64,000 bases of DNA from CAYRJD01 sp965205925 (GTDB lineage: Bacteria; Actinomycetota; Acidimicrobiia; Acidimicrobiales; Poriferisodalaceae): the NCBI GenBank assembly GCA_965205925.1, contig OZ242183.1:558001-622000 (forward strand). The letters run 5' to 3'. Below, piece by piece: positions 33,488 through 42,006 of the stretch. The notes under the pieces are model-generated. The model had not been told where the DNA came from, searched no databases, and saw only the letters and a program-made list of their open reading frames with translations. Both the position numbers and the translations under genes were made by a program. Numbering within the stretch: position 1 is the stretch's first letter; each line of letters begins with the position of its first letter.

Positions 33488-34336
33488 ATGCAGTTTGGGT
33501 TGATGTCAGCAAACTTGATGGGCAACGTAGACGGTGCCGCGGCAGCGGTCATCGCTCAGCGTGCTGAGGAGATCGGTTTCAACTCGATCTGGGCGATCGA
33601 GCACGCCGTAGTGCCGAAGTCGTACGCCTCGACCTATCCATACGACGAAGGTGGCCGGCTCTTCAAAGGGTCAAGCCAGCTTGATCATGCCGACCCACTC
33701 ATTTGGCTTGCCTTCGCTGCAGCCGCAACTACCCGCATTCGTTTAGCAACCGGCATCTTGATATTGCCGCAGCGCAATCCACTGGTGCTAGCGAAAGCCA
33801 TTGCATCGCTAGACCGACTATCGGCCGGCCGGTTCGACTTCGGCATTGGTGTGGGCTGGCTGCGTGAAGAGTTCGAAGCGCTTGGTGTCCCATTTGAGCG
33901 GCGAGGTGCTCGCACCGATGAATACGTGCAAGCGATGCGAGTGTTGTGGACTCAAGAAGAAGCCGAGTTTCATGGAGAGTTCGTCGATTTTGAGCCCGTT
34001 TACTGTCAGCCCAAACCTGTACAGCAACCTGTGCCCATCCTCATCGGCGGGCACAGTGAGCGAGCGGCACGACGCGCAGGCGAACTAGGCGATGTGTTTT
34101 TTCCTGCTGAACGACCGCCCGAAGAGATAGCCGACCTGTTTGATTCGGCACGTCGCCATGCCGAATCGGCGGGGCGTGACCCGGACGGCTTGCAGCTTTG
34201 GACCTCAAGCGATGGCGACCGATCACACCTAGATCAGCTAGCAGAGGTAGGCGTTACTCAAGCAATGCTGCCAGCGCGACCCGCAGAGCAGTTAGAAGAG
34301 CGCTACTCGGCGCTACTAGCAGAATTCGCGGGTTAA
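33488..34336 (+). CDS. LLM class F420-dependent oxidoreductase
   Basis: A 282-residue TIM-barrel protein of the actinobacterial F420-dependent luciferase-like group. It has MQFGLMSANLMGNVDGAAAA, AEEIGFNSIWAIEHAVVPKS, YPYDEGGRLFKG, TRIRLATGILILPQRNPLVL, LDRLSAGRFDFGIGVGWLRE, and the C-terminal-middle VPILIGGHSERAARRAGELG. The length and order fit TIGR03619-type proteins. It probably uses F420 or flavin to transfer hydride to an unknown substrate. It stands alone, convergent with the nitroreductase-SRPBCC gene. Confidence 0.9.
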   Translation: MQFGLMSANLMGNVDGAAAAVIAQRAEEIGFNSIWAIEHAVVPKSYASTYPYDEGGRLFKGSSQLDHADPLIWLAFAAAATTRIRLATGILILPQRNPLVLAKAIASLDRLSAGRFDFGIGVGWLREEFEALGVPFERRGARTDEYVQAMRVLWTQEEAEFHGEFVDFEPVYCQPKPVQQPVPILIGGHSERAARRAGELGDVFFPAERPPEEIADLFDSARRHAESAGRDPDGLQLWTSSDGDRSHLDQLAEVGVTQAMLPARPAEQLEERYSALLAEFAG

Positions 34337-34346
34337 TCGCTTTTAG

Positions 34347-35552
34347 CTAGTCGCTCTCGGCGAGAGCTTTAATCCCCTCAACGCAGCGTTTCATGTTGCC
34401 AAGATGTTCCTGCTGGCGTCTGAAAATTATTCGCGCCTCCTTCTCAGGCATTGCCTCGATGGCGGCCGACAAGCCTGACTGCCCTGGGCCAATGCGAACC
34501 GTGTGACGCAACCTGGTTCGCTGGCCGTGTAACCAATCGATCTCCCAACGCCAGCGCGCACCAGCGGTTTGTTCGCTGTCACCGCTAGCCCAACCAAACG
34601 CAACGTTCGGCTCCCATTGCGTCACCGTTAGGTTCACGTCCCACTCGCCGATAGAGCGATGTTGGTTGTGCCCGGTGAACTTCGCTCCCACACCCGGCTC
34701 GCTGTTTGGGTCACCCCACGTGGCTTCAACAAACTCTTCAGAAAATTTTGCACCGATGTTGATATCGCTTACTAGCTCCCACACGCGCTCGGGTGAGGCG
34801 TCGATGTCAACTTCAACCGTGCAGCCAGGACCTTCGATCATCGAACGCGAACCAGATTCGTCGCGCGCCTCATAAGTGTGTCCCCAGTGATCGAAATAGG
34901 TGATCTCAGGTGAGCGCCGCCGCGGCACTGCACCAAACTCGGTGCCCTTGGAATAAGCCACCGGCAATAAAGCCACCGGAGTAATCCCGTCCGGGATGTC
35001 GAGCAGTTCTCGCAGTTCTTCTTCCTTGTTGAGGATTGCGGTGGTCCAGGCGGTCGCTAGCCCTCTGGCACGAGCCGCCAAGCAAAAACTCCAAGCGCAC
35101 TGCAGAACCGAATCGAACAAACCCGGCTTACCGCTGTTGTCGTGCACACCCCAGACGCATGGAATGACAATGGCTGGAACGTCTGCCAGGTTTTCAGCCA
35201 GATGTGCCGCAGATTTCATAACCATTTCCATCGGATGACCGGTGCCAGTGGTTACATCACGACCTTTACCCATGAACTCACCGACAATGGAGTAGTACAT
35301 GTCGCCCAGCGCTTTGCGCTGCTCAGGGTTGCGTATCACAAGCCAACGCCTACTGGATTGGTTACCGCCGCCCGGACCTTGCTCGGCAATGTCGATGCAA
35401 TCGGTGATTAGATCATTTGGCAGCGAGCGCTCACAATCCAACCGCAATCGCACCGAGCGAGTGGTGCTGAGTACTCCGTCAACCGAAGTGATGTCAACGT
35501 TGGCAACGTCGTAACGCGCTGGAACGTGCGGGTTTAGTTGTGGCTGATTCAT
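34347..35552 (-). CDS. Nitroreductase-SRPBCC fusion protein
   Basis: A 401-residue protein with two domains. Residues about 20-230 are a nitroreductase domain with TTRSVRLRLDCERSLPNDLI, QGPGGGNQSSRRWLVIRNPE, FCLAARARGLATAWTT and DIPDGITPVALLPVAYSKG. Residues about 255-400 are an SRPBCC/polyketide-cyclase-like domain with CTVEVDIDASPERVWELVSD, KFTGHNQHRSIGEWDVN and RWRWEIDWLHGQRTRLRHTV. The second domain is a hydrophobic ligand pocket. The joined architecture implies an FMN enzyme that holds a lipophilic substrate, but the substrate is unknown. The stretch between domains shows no frame break. Confidence 0.82.
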   Translation of the reverse strand: MNQPQLNPHVPARYDVANVDITSVDGVLSTTRSVRLRLDCERSLPNDLITDCIDIAEQGPGGGNQSSRRWLVIRNPEQRKALGDMYYSIVGEFMGKGRDVTTGTGHPMEMVMKSAAHLAENLADVPAIVIPCVWGVHDNSGKPGLFDSVLQCAWSFCLAARARGLATAWTTAILNKEEELRELLDIPDGITPVALLPVAYSKGTEFGAVPRRRSPEITYFDHWGHTYEARDESGSRSMIEGPGCTVEVDIDASPERVWELVSDINIGAKFSEEFVEATWGDPNSEPGVGAKFTGHNQHRSIGEWDVNLTVTQWEPNVAFGWASGDSEQTAGARWRWEIDWLHGQRTRLRHTVRIGPGQSGLSAAIEAMPEKEARIIFRRQQEHLGNMKRCVEGIKALAESD

Positions 35553-35625
35553 ACCCGCAGTTTGCCTTATCGGTGAGCACTCACACTGAGTTGCGGCTTA
35601 TACAAGGTTGCGTAGATTTGCCTGA

Positions 35626-36855
35626 GTGAGCGGCCCAACCCGAGACGGGAAACCGTCAGACCGCCAAGAAAACGTACTAGCTGATTCAAAAAAGCTGCCA
35701 TATCTGATTGAACGGATGCAAGGCTTCGACGAAACAATCTTTGCGGAAATGTCCGCACTGGCTGTTCGCACCGGCGCAATCAACCTCGGGCAAGGATTCC
35801 CAGACACTGACGGACCAGCCGAAGTGCTGAACGCTGCCATCGACGCCATCCGTAGCGGCACCGCTAACCAGTATCCGCCAGGCATCGGCGTACCCGAACT
35901 GCGTCACGCCATAGCCGAACATCAGCAGCGTTTCTGGAACCTCAGCTTTGATCCTGACACCGAAGTACTGGTAACAGCTGGAGCTAGCGAAGCTCTTGCC
36001 GCCACCATCATGGCGTTGTGCGAACCAGGTGATGAGGTGGTCACCTTTGAACCCTGGTATGACCTATACAGCGCAGCGATTGCCCTGGCTAACGCCAAGA
36101 AGAAGGTGGTAACGCTGCGTCCACCGGACTACAGCTTTGATCCAGCCGAGCTAACCGCAGCGATCACCGAGCGCACTCGACTAATCCTGCTCAACTCGCC
36201 TCATAATCCCACCGGCAAGGTGTTTAGCCGAGAAGAGCTGGAGTGCATTGCACGCCAAGCGATTGAACGCGACCTGATAGTGGTCACCGATGAGGTGTAC
36301 GAGCACATTGTCTTCGACGCCGAACACATCCCTATTGCCACGTTGCCAGGCATGGCTGAGCGCACGATCACGATTTCATCCGGCGGCAAGACCTTTGCGG
36401 TTACCGGCTGGAAGATCGGCTGGGTGTGTGCCAAACCTGAGCTGCTGACCGCAGTAAAAACGGTCAAACAGTTTCTCACCTACGTCAGCGGCGGCCCGTT
36501 GCAATACGCCATGGCTACCGGACTTCGACTAGGCGACGATTTTTTTGTAAACCAAGCCAAAGACCTGCAACAAAAACGTGATCGTCTAAGTGAAGGTCTG
36601 GTTGCTGCTGGTTTTGAAACATTCTCACCCGCAGGCACCTACTTTGTTACCACCGACATCAAATCTGTGGGCTACGAAGACGGCATCGATTTTTGCCGTC
36701 GCTTGCCAGACCTTTGCGGCGTAGCCGCGGTACCCAACGTGGTGCTCTATGACAACAAACACGAGGGCAGGTCGTTGGTGCGCTTTGCTTTTTGTAAACG
36801 CTTCGAAGTGCTTGATGCAGCGGTCGCACAACTCCAAAGGTTTTTCCGCCGCTAG
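35626..36855 (+). CDS. PLP-dependent class I/II aminotransferase
   Basis: A 409-residue fold-type I aminotransferase. Motifs are INLGQGFPDTDGPAEVLNAA, NQYPPGIGVPELRHAIAEHQ, VLVTAGASEALAATIMAL, LNSPHNPTGKVFSREELE, the conserved Asp/Tyr in VVTDEVYEHIVF, and the PLP lysine in SSGGKTFAVTGWKIGW. Its pattern is closest to kynurenine/methionine aminotransferase-like or succinyldiaminopimelate aminotransferase DapC-like proteins of Actinobacteria. It starts at GTG 35626. The NIPSNAP gene follows nine bases after its stop. Confidence 0.9.
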   Translation: MSGPTRDGKPSDRQENVLADSKKLPYLIERMQGFDETIFAEMSALAVRTGAINLGQGFPDTDGPAEVLNAAIDAIRSGTANQYPPGIGVPELRHAIAEHQQRFWNLSFDPDTEVLVTAGASEALAATIMALCEPGDEVVTFEPWYDLYSAAIALANAKKKVVTLRPPDYSFDPAELTAAITERTRLILLNSPHNPTGKVFSREELECIARQAIERDLIVVTDEVYEHIVFDAEHIPIATLPGMAERTITISSGGKTFAVTGWKIGWVCAKPELLTAVKTVKQFLTYVSGGPLQYAMATGLRLGDDFFVNQAKDLQQKRDRLSEGLVAAGFETFSPAGTYFVTTDIKSVGYEDGIDFCRRLPDLCGVAAVPNVVLYDNKHEGRSLVRFAFCKRFEVLDAAVAQLQRFFRR

Positions 36856-36864
36856 TTTTCTCTT

Positions 36865-37170
36865 ATGAGCTTTATAGAAATGCGTAAATACCGGCTAGTA
36901 ATTGGCGGGCCTCCCAAATGGAAGAAGCTTTACAACGAGCAGGGCTATGAGATACAACGCAAATATTTGGGAGAACCGGTTGGCTATTACCTCACCGAGT
37001 TTGGCGGCGTTAACGAGGTGATTCACATGTGGCGCTACGACAGCCTTGAGGATCGCGTTAACAAGCGCGCTGGCTTGACTTCCGATCCCAAGTGGGGTGA
37101 GTTCATTAGCCAAGTAGCTCCGCTGATTGAAACGCAAGAGACGGCCATCTTGTCCGAACTGTTGGATTGA
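36865..37170 (+). CDS. NIPSNAP family protein
   Basis: A 101-residue dimeric alpha/beta-barrel-type protein. It has FIEMRKYRLVIGGPPKWKKL at the start and YLTEFGGVNEVIHMWRYDSL in the middle, followed by EDRVNKRAGLTSDPKWGEFI, the classic NIPSNAP layout. Function is not established for bacterial members; they often accompany catabolic operons. It sits between an aminotransferase and an HpcH/HpaI aldolase and is probably co-transcribed with at least one of them. Confidence 0.87.
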   Translation: MSFIEMRKYRLVIGGPPKWKKLYNEQGYEIQRKYLGEPVGYYLTEFGGVNEVIHMWRYDSLEDRVNKRAGLTSDPKWGEFISQVAPLIETQETAILSELLD

Positions 37171-37200
37171 GCTAAGAGGCTAAGAGAGAGGTTCGCAAGC

Positions 37201-38019
37201 ATGTCTAACTCAATGATGCAAACCTGGAGATCGGGTGGTGAAACACTGGGCTGCTGGCTGAGCATGCCTTCTACACACGCCGCTGAAATATCCAGTCACG
37301 CCAACTTCGACTACGTCTGCGTCGACATGCAACATGGAGTAGCCGACTATCAGGTAGCCGTCGACATGATCGGCGCTATTTCGCGAGGCGCTGGCGGCAC
37401 TACACCGATTGTGCGGGTGCCATGGAACGAGCCCGGCATCATTGGCCGCATGCTCGATGCTGGCGCGCGAGGTGTGGTGATTCCTATGGTGAACTCACGT
37501 GCCGAAGCCATCGCAGCGGTGCAAGCGTGTAAATATCCGCCACTTGGCGCACGTAGCTTTGGTCCCGTTCTAGCGGGGACACGCGCCAGCGAACCGGGCA
37601 GCAACTATTTCGATATCGCTAACGACACCAACGCTTGCATCCCGATGATTGAGACTCGCGCAGCTGTCGAGGCGTTAGAAGACATTTTGTCGACTCCGGG
37701 AGTTGATGCGATATACGTTGGCCCGGCCGATCTGTCGATCAGTTACGGATACGGACCTGGCTACAGTGATGAGCACGACGACTACCGCGAAGCGTTAGAG
37801 CACATCGCTAAGACCTGTAACACCATGGGCGTGGTAGCAGGCATTCACTGCACCGCAGCTTTGAGCGCTAACCGTCGTGCCAAGGGTTTCCGCATGCAAA
37901 CCGTTGGCTCAGATGCCTTGGCGCTAGGACGTGGCCTAGGGCAAGACATCAAGGCGTCACGCGCCAGTGGTCTCGGAGATGTCAACAGCTCCGGTGACGA
38001 GGACTCTGCGCTCTACTGA
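37201..38019 (+). CDS. HpcH/HpaI-type aldolase (class II)
   Basis: The 272-residue product matches 2,4-dihydroxyhept-2-ene-1,7-dioate aldolase-like proteins. It has NFDYVCVDMQHGVADYQVAV (metal Glu/Asp region and catalytic His), PIVRVPWNEPGIIGRMLDAG with ARGVVIPMVNSRAEA, then ACIPMIETRAAVEALEDIL with the metal-binding Glu, and GVDAIYVGPADLSISYG. It cleaves or forms 4-hydroxy-2-oxo acids with a divalent metal. It begins a run of four same-strand genes ending in the UGSC selenoprotein, with 35 bases before the next gene. Whether they share a pathway is inference. Confidence 0.9.
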   Translation: MSNSMMQTWRSGGETLGCWLSMPSTHAAEISSHANFDYVCVDMQHGVADYQVAVDMIGAISRGAGGTTPIVRVPWNEPGIIGRMLDAGARGVVIPMVNSRAEAIAAVQACKYPPLGARSFGPVLAGTRASEPGSNYFDIANDTNACIPMIETRAAVEALEDILSTPGVDAIYVGPADLSISYGYGPGYSDEHDDYREALEHIAKTCNTMGVVAGIHCTAALSANRRAKGFRMQTVGSDALALGRGLGQDIKASRASGLGDVNSSGDEDSALY

Positions 38020-38054
38020 TTAAACCCATACCGACAGAACAAGCCTGACAGCCG

Positions 38055-39101
38055 ATGCTGAGCTCAGAACAAATAGAAGTCACCGATTTCGTTGAAGCTC
38101 AAGAGCTATGCCATGCACGCGGCTGGACAGACGGACTGCCGATTGTCCCGCCAACACCAGAAGCAGTCAATGCGTGCCTCGACTGGGCGATGCTTTCACC
38201 GGATCATCTGATTGGCGTAGAGCCGGTACGTGAACGCGTTATCACCGCTGAGAAACTGGCCGTAAATGCTGTGATGGCTGGCTGTTTACCAATGCATTTC
38301 CCAGTGGTAGTAACGGCTTGGACGGCCATGCTTGCACCCGAGTTTCAGCTTCACGGACCGACCTCTTCTACAGGCGGTGCTGCGGTGCTGGTGATAGTCA
38401 ATGGGCCGATCACGCAGCAGTTAGGAATGAACGCAACGTTCAGCGTGCTAGGCAGCTCCTGTCGTTCGTCCGGTGCGATCGGGCGTGCCTTGCGCCTGGC
38501 GTTGATCAACTTGACAGACGTTCGACCTGGCGAAGTTGATCGTTCCACGTTGGGACATCCAGGCAAGTTGAGCTACTGCATAGCCGAGGACGAACAAAAC
38601 TCACAGTGGCCGTCACTTGCCGATGAACGCCTTGGCGACCCAGAGGTTTCAGCTGTGACGGTGATGGCCGCATTAGCGCCACGTCAGGTAATGAACGAAT
38701 GGACAACCGCCCCGGGTGAGATCTGCGACACGATCGCAGCTGAAATGCGAGCCAACCAACTCAACTATTCCATCTGGCCGGGCAACTACGCCGTCGTTCT
38801 TCCACCACAGCTGCGCTCGCATTTTGAAGCGGCCGGCTGGTCTAAAGCCGACTTACGAGAACAGGTTTTTGAGCGTGCGCGTGTGAGCAGAGGCGATTGG
38901 GCCAAGGTTGGTAAAGCCGCGGTGGTTAAGGACCGGGCGCAGCGTAAGTATGCAGCGATGGAATCGCCAGATGACTTACTGGTGATCGCTGCAGGCGGCT
39001 CGGCCGGCGGGTTTGCGGCGGTTATCCCGCCCTGGCTTGGTACGCGAAGTCGCGCGGTGACGCTGCCGATCGGCGCATGTGTGGACTGTGAGGTGCCTTG
39101 A
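38055..39101 (+). CDS. Conserved protein of unknown function, UGSC-associated
   Basis: A 348-residue soluble protein with strong internal conservation features but no enzyme signature I can name. It begins ELCHARGWTDGLPIVPPTPE, then AEKLAVNAVMAGCLPMHFPV, a Gly/Asn-rich segment AVLVIVNGPITQQLGMNATF, SSCRSSGAIGRALRLALINL, STLGHPGKLSYCIAEDEQNS, and ends with SPDDLLVIAAGGSAGGF and CVDCEVP. From memory this family often lies beside UGSC proteins, as it does here two genes upstream. Conserved cysteines in AGCLP and SSCRSSG could be redox partners of the selenocysteine; that is inference. Confidence 0.7.
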   Translation: MLSSEQIEVTDFVEAQELCHARGWTDGLPIVPPTPEAVNACLDWAMLSPDHLIGVEPVRERVITAEKLAVNAVMAGCLPMHFPVVVTAWTAMLAPEFQLHGPTSSTGGAAVLVIVNGPITQQLGMNATFSVLGSSCRSSGAIGRALRLALINLTDVRPGEVDRSTLGHPGKLSYCIAEDEQNSQWPSLADERLGDPEVSAVTVMAALAPRQVMNEWTTAPGEICDTIAAEMRANQLNYSIWPGNYAVVLPPQLRSHFEAAGWSKADLREQVFERARVSRGDWAKVGKAAVVKDRAQRKYAAMESPDDLLVIAAGGSAGGFAAVIPPWLGTRSRAVTLPIGACVDCEVP

Positions 39102-39148
39102 ACGGCGCCATAAACACAGGGCACGGTAAACACAAATAGTGTTATGGC

Positions 39149-39913
39149 ATGAATAGTTCCGGTAACTCAGCTCCAGTTCTGCCGGATGGCTGGATAGACA
39201 GCGTGAAAGATTTTCACCGCGTGACATATTCCGTCGTCGGCCAAGCGCGCTATTCGGCAGTTGAGCGGTTTGCACTAACCACCACAAAAGGCGGTTTTGG
39301 AACACCGTTGTTCGCTGCTAGCAACGGCACTGGCGAACGTTGCGTGTGCGTGGTGGGCGATCAGATTTGCGTAGCAACCGATCCGGACAATGCAACGGAT
39401 TGCTGCGCTAACGGCAATGCAAGTAGCGAGAAAATCACCACCCTGCAAGCCGCGGCGGTTTTCGTAGGCCTCGAGCAGCCAGGCACCGACGCTGCAGAAC
39501 ATGACAGCCCTGAGTTAGGCGACATAAACCGCCAACTGAACGTCAGCCAACAAGTAGGCGAAACGCTGGCCTGGTGGTTTGCACTGGGAGCAGAGGCGTT
39601 AGGTGAGCTGGTATCCACACCTGGCGCGATCGATCCAGATGAGGTCACCCTTTGGCCTGGCCATTTTGATATCGGCACTGCCATTGGTGTTGCGTCTGGG
39701 CGCGCCTCTTACGGCCTGTCGCCCGGTGATCACGCCCACTCAGAGCCTTACGTGTACGTGGGTCCCTGGGGTGAGGTGGATACCAGCGACAACTATTGGA
39801 ACGATGAGCATTTCACCGGTGCGTCGCTGCCTTATCAAGAACTTGTAGGTGTTGCTGATCCGACTGCCAAGGTGCGAGAGTTTCTACGAACCGGTTACAC
39901 CAAGTTGAACTAG
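39149..39913 (+). CDS. Conserved hypothetical protein
   Basis: A 254-residue protein with no signal peptide and no family that I can name securely. It has PDGWIDSVKDFHRVTYSVVG near the start, a cysteine-rich middle (CVCVVGDQICVATD and DCCANG), a segment LWPGHFDIGTAIGVASGRAS, and a C-terminal SPGDHAHSEPYVYVGPWGEV, which recurs in actinobacterial hypothetical proteins. It follows the UGSC-associated protein by 47 bases and precedes the selenoprotein by 30 bases. A 14-base direct repeat (CAAGTTGAACTAGT / CAAGCTGAACTAGA) covers its stop codon. Confidence 0.7.
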   Translation: MNSSGNSAPVLPDGWIDSVKDFHRVTYSVVGQARYSAVERFALTTTKGGFGTPLFAASNGTGERCVCVVGDQICVATDPDNATDCCANGNASSEKITTLQAAAVFVGLEQPGTDAAEHDSPELGDINRQLNVSQQVGETLAWWFALGAEALGELVSTPGAIDPDEVTLWPGHFDIGTAIGVASGRASYGLSPGDHAHSEPYVYVGPWGEVDTSDNYWNDEHFTGASLPYQELVGVADPTAKVREFLRTGYTKLN

Positions 39914-39943
39914 TCAAGCTGAACTAGATTCCATCGACCAGCA

Positions 39944-40474
39944 ATGCAGCTACTCAATCCGACTCACGAAGCCAACCCGGCAGGCTTCGAACCTCCACCC
40001 AGGTTGAAGACGTTGAGCGGCGCTACGGTCGGGATCATCTCAAACGGCAAAGAAAAGACCGTGCCGTTCTTTGATCTAGTGAGCGAGCATTTGCTCAATC
40101 GTTTTGGCGTAGCCGAAGTAATACGCCGAGTCAAGCGCAATTACAGCGCACCAGCGCAAACCGAACTGATGGCCGAAGCAATGGGCTGGGATGCTGTGCT
40201 GGCAGGCGTAGGGGACTGAGGCAGCTGCTCGTCATGCAGTTTGCATGACGCAGTAACCGCCGAAAAGGCTGGAGTACCAGCTGCCGCAGTGATGACGTCT
40301 GCATTTGTTGATGCCGCGCAACTTATGGCGCGCACACAAGGCGCACCCGATTATCGATTTGTCGTGATTGAACATCCCATAGCCAGCGCCAACGAAGCGG
40401 GCTTAGAAGCGCGTGCCGAAGCAGCCGCTACAGCTGCTGCTGGTCTTTGGATGGGTGAGCTAGTTGGGCAGTAG
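39944..40474 (+). CDS. UGSC-family selenoprotein with in-frame UGA (Sec92)
   Basis: Reading through a TGA at 40217-40219 gives a single 176-residue protein. The first part has PRLKTLSGATVGIISNGKEK, then FFDLVSEHLLNRFGVAEVIR and ELMAEAMGWDAVLAGVGD. The TGA is followed directly by GSCSSCSLHDAVTAEKAGVP, so residues 92-95 are U-G-S-C, the hallmark of the UGSC protein family, a selenocysteine spaced two residues from a cysteine as in redox motifs. Coding resumes in the same frame without a gap to a TAG at 40472-40474. A hairpin downstream of the UGA fits a bacterial SECIS. The family's reaction is unknown. A conventional reading would wrongly split it into 39944-40219 and 40241-40474. Confidence 0.9.
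40225..40253 (+). promoter_or_regulatory. Bacterial SECIS-like hairpin after the UGA codon
   Basis: GTCATGCA (40231-40238) and TGCATGAC (40242-40249) pair perfectly, extended by C40230-G40250, around a GTT loop. CTG (40225-40227) pairs with CAG (40251-40253), leaving a two-base CT bulge. The loop begins 20 bases after the UGA and contains GU, and a bulged U lies in the stem, matching the features SelB needs in the E. coli element. Confidence 0.8.
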
Positions 40475-40489
40475 CGCTAGCGCGGTTGC

Positions 40490-41533
40490 TTATTGCAGTT
40501 GTTCGGCAAACTCACGCGCCAGGTAAGTCATAACAATGTTTGCACCGGCTCGCTTTATTGCCGTCAGATGCTCTAGCGCTGTGGCCGCACCGTCGATCCA
40601 ACCATTGGCAGCGGCAGCCTTGAGCATGGCGTATTCCCCTGAGACGTGATACGCCGCTAGCGGCAAATCGAAACGTGCTCGCGCCTGAGAGATCACGTCA
40701 AGGTAAGCAAGCGCTGGTTTCACCATGACGATGTCTGCGCCTTCGGCGATGTCTAGCTGGATTTCTGCCATAGCTTCACGAGAGTTGGCAGGGTCTTGCT
40801 GGTAGCTCTTACGGTCGCCACCGCCGGTGATTGTGACATTCACCGCTTCACGAAATGGTCCGTACTCAGCAGAGGCGTACTTGGCTGAGTAAGCCATGAT
40901 CGCTGTATCGCTATAGCCATCCTCGTCCAGTGCACTGCGAATAGCGGCGACTTGTCCATCCATCATCCCGGACGGTGCAACCATGTGTGCGCCTGCCAGT
41001 ACTTGTGCTGTTGCTATCTGCTGATACAGATCCAGAGTGGCGTCATTGTCAACCACAGGGTCGTTGTGAATCGAGCCGGTTTGTCGTAGTACTCCACAGT
41101 GTCCGTGGCTGGTGTATTCATCCATGCACAGATCGGCGATCAGAGTCATGTCGTCACCGTTGTCTTCGCGCAGATTTTGTAATGCCACCTGCATCACGCC
41201 GTCGCAGGCCCAAGCCTGACTGCCGATTTCGTCTTTGTTTGTTGGTAAGCCAAACAGCATCACGGCTTGAATTCCCAGCGAGCCGAGTTCTTTTACCTCC
41301 GCACGTAGCGACTCTTGGGTGTGTTGCACTATGCCGGGCAAAGCAGTGATGGGGTGCGGTTCTGTGATGTCCTCTCGCACAAAAAGAGGCATGATCAGAT
41401 CGTTGACGTCGACGCGTGTCTGAGCGACCAACTGCCGCAGAGCGCGTGTACGGCGCAACCGCCGCATGCGGCGAGCGGGGAATTGCGGTGTGGCTGATGC
41501 GGCTGTTTGAGCAGAGCCCTGAGAGTCGCTCAT
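40490..41533 (-). CDS. hemB: Delta-aminolevulinic acid dehydratase (porphobilinogen synthase)
   Basis: The 347-residue enzyme has RRMRRLRRTRALRQLVAQTR, DLIMPLFVREDITEPHPITA, then IADLCMDEYTSHGHCGVLRQ (metal site with Cys residues partly replaced; one Cys of the zinc triad is seen), APSGMMDGQVAAIRSALDED, MAYSAKYASAEYGPFREAVN with the first Schiff-base Lys, and MVKPALAYLDVISQARARFD with the second. It condenses two aminolevulinates to porphobilinogen in heme and corrinoid synthesis. The DEYTSHGHCG pattern suggests the Mg/alternative-metal class. It is convergent with the selenoprotein gene. Confidence 0.96.
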   Translation of the reverse strand: MSDSQGSAQTAASATPQFPARRMRRLRRTRALRQLVAQTRVDVNDLIMPLFVREDITEPHPITALPGIVQHTQESLRAEVKELGSLGIQAVMLFGLPTNKDEIGSQAWACDGVMQVALQNLREDNGDDMTLIADLCMDEYTSHGHCGVLRQTGSIHNDPVVDNDATLDLYQQIATAQVLAGAHMVAPSGMMDGQVAAIRSALDEDGYSDTAIMAYSAKYASAEYGPFREAVNVTITGGGDRKSYQQDPANSREAMAEIQLDIAEGADIVMVKPALAYLDVISQARARFDLPLAAYHVSGEYAMLKAAAANGWIDGAATALEHLTAIKRAGANIVMTYLAREFAEQLQ

Positions 41534-41543
41534 TCACCAAAGG

Positions 41544-41939
41544 CTAGGGCGCCAAATTAGAAAGCGCCTGGTCGACAGCCGCCACAGTGTCAGCCGCGGC
41601 CAGCAGCTTGGTTACGTCACCGTTTATCTCGATTTGCCCTGACTGAATTGCGGCTAAAGCTCCGAGCTGGCCTGATCGAATTTTGACAGCAACCGAAGCG
41701 GGTTGAACCAAAGAAACATCGGCCTTAGCAGCTGGAGGATCTGACATCTCATTTACCGCATGAATGGTTGCCTTGCCTGCCTTGATTATCAGCTGGTATC
41801 GCAGATCGTTTCCGTCGGCCAAAATCTGCTGCTCAAGAACTAGCTCCGTGTCGCCGGTATCTAAATCGTTGAGAGCGGCTTGCGCTGCGGCAAACCAGTC
41901 GGCGCTTCCAAATTCGGGCGTTTTGCTAGCAGTTGTCAT
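41544..41939 (-). CDS. SCP2 sterol-binding domain protein
   Basis: From ATG 41939 the protein has 131 residues and forms one SCP2 domain. It shows FGSADWFAAAQAALNDLDTG, LVLEQQILADGNDLRYQLII, KADVSLVQPASVAVKIRSGQ and LGALAAIQSGQIEINGDVTK. The domain binds lipids, acyl-CoAs or sterols. A longer frame to 42203 would overlap the divergent nitroreductase and is rejected. It is ten bases upstream of the hemB start on the same strand, probably one transcript, though a functional link is not obvious. Confidence 0.87.
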   Translation of the reverse strand: MTTASKTPEFGSADWFAAAQAALNDLDTGDTELVLEQQILADGNDLRYQLIIKAGKATIHAVNEMSDPPAAKADVSLVQPASVAVKIRSGQLGALAAIQSGQIEINGDVTKLLAAADTVAAVDQALSNLAP

Positions 41940-42006
41940 AACCGTTTCACTCGTGTTGACCGTACTCACATGACGCTTGCAGCGGCGTTGATTACGCTGC
42001 GCTCTC

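Noticed and set aside
40241..40474. Separate small gene starting at TTG 40241
   Set aside because: It is in the same frame as the preceding piece, has no ribosome site, and the residues before it (GSCSSC) are part of the UGSC motif. Read-through of the TGA explains both pieces.
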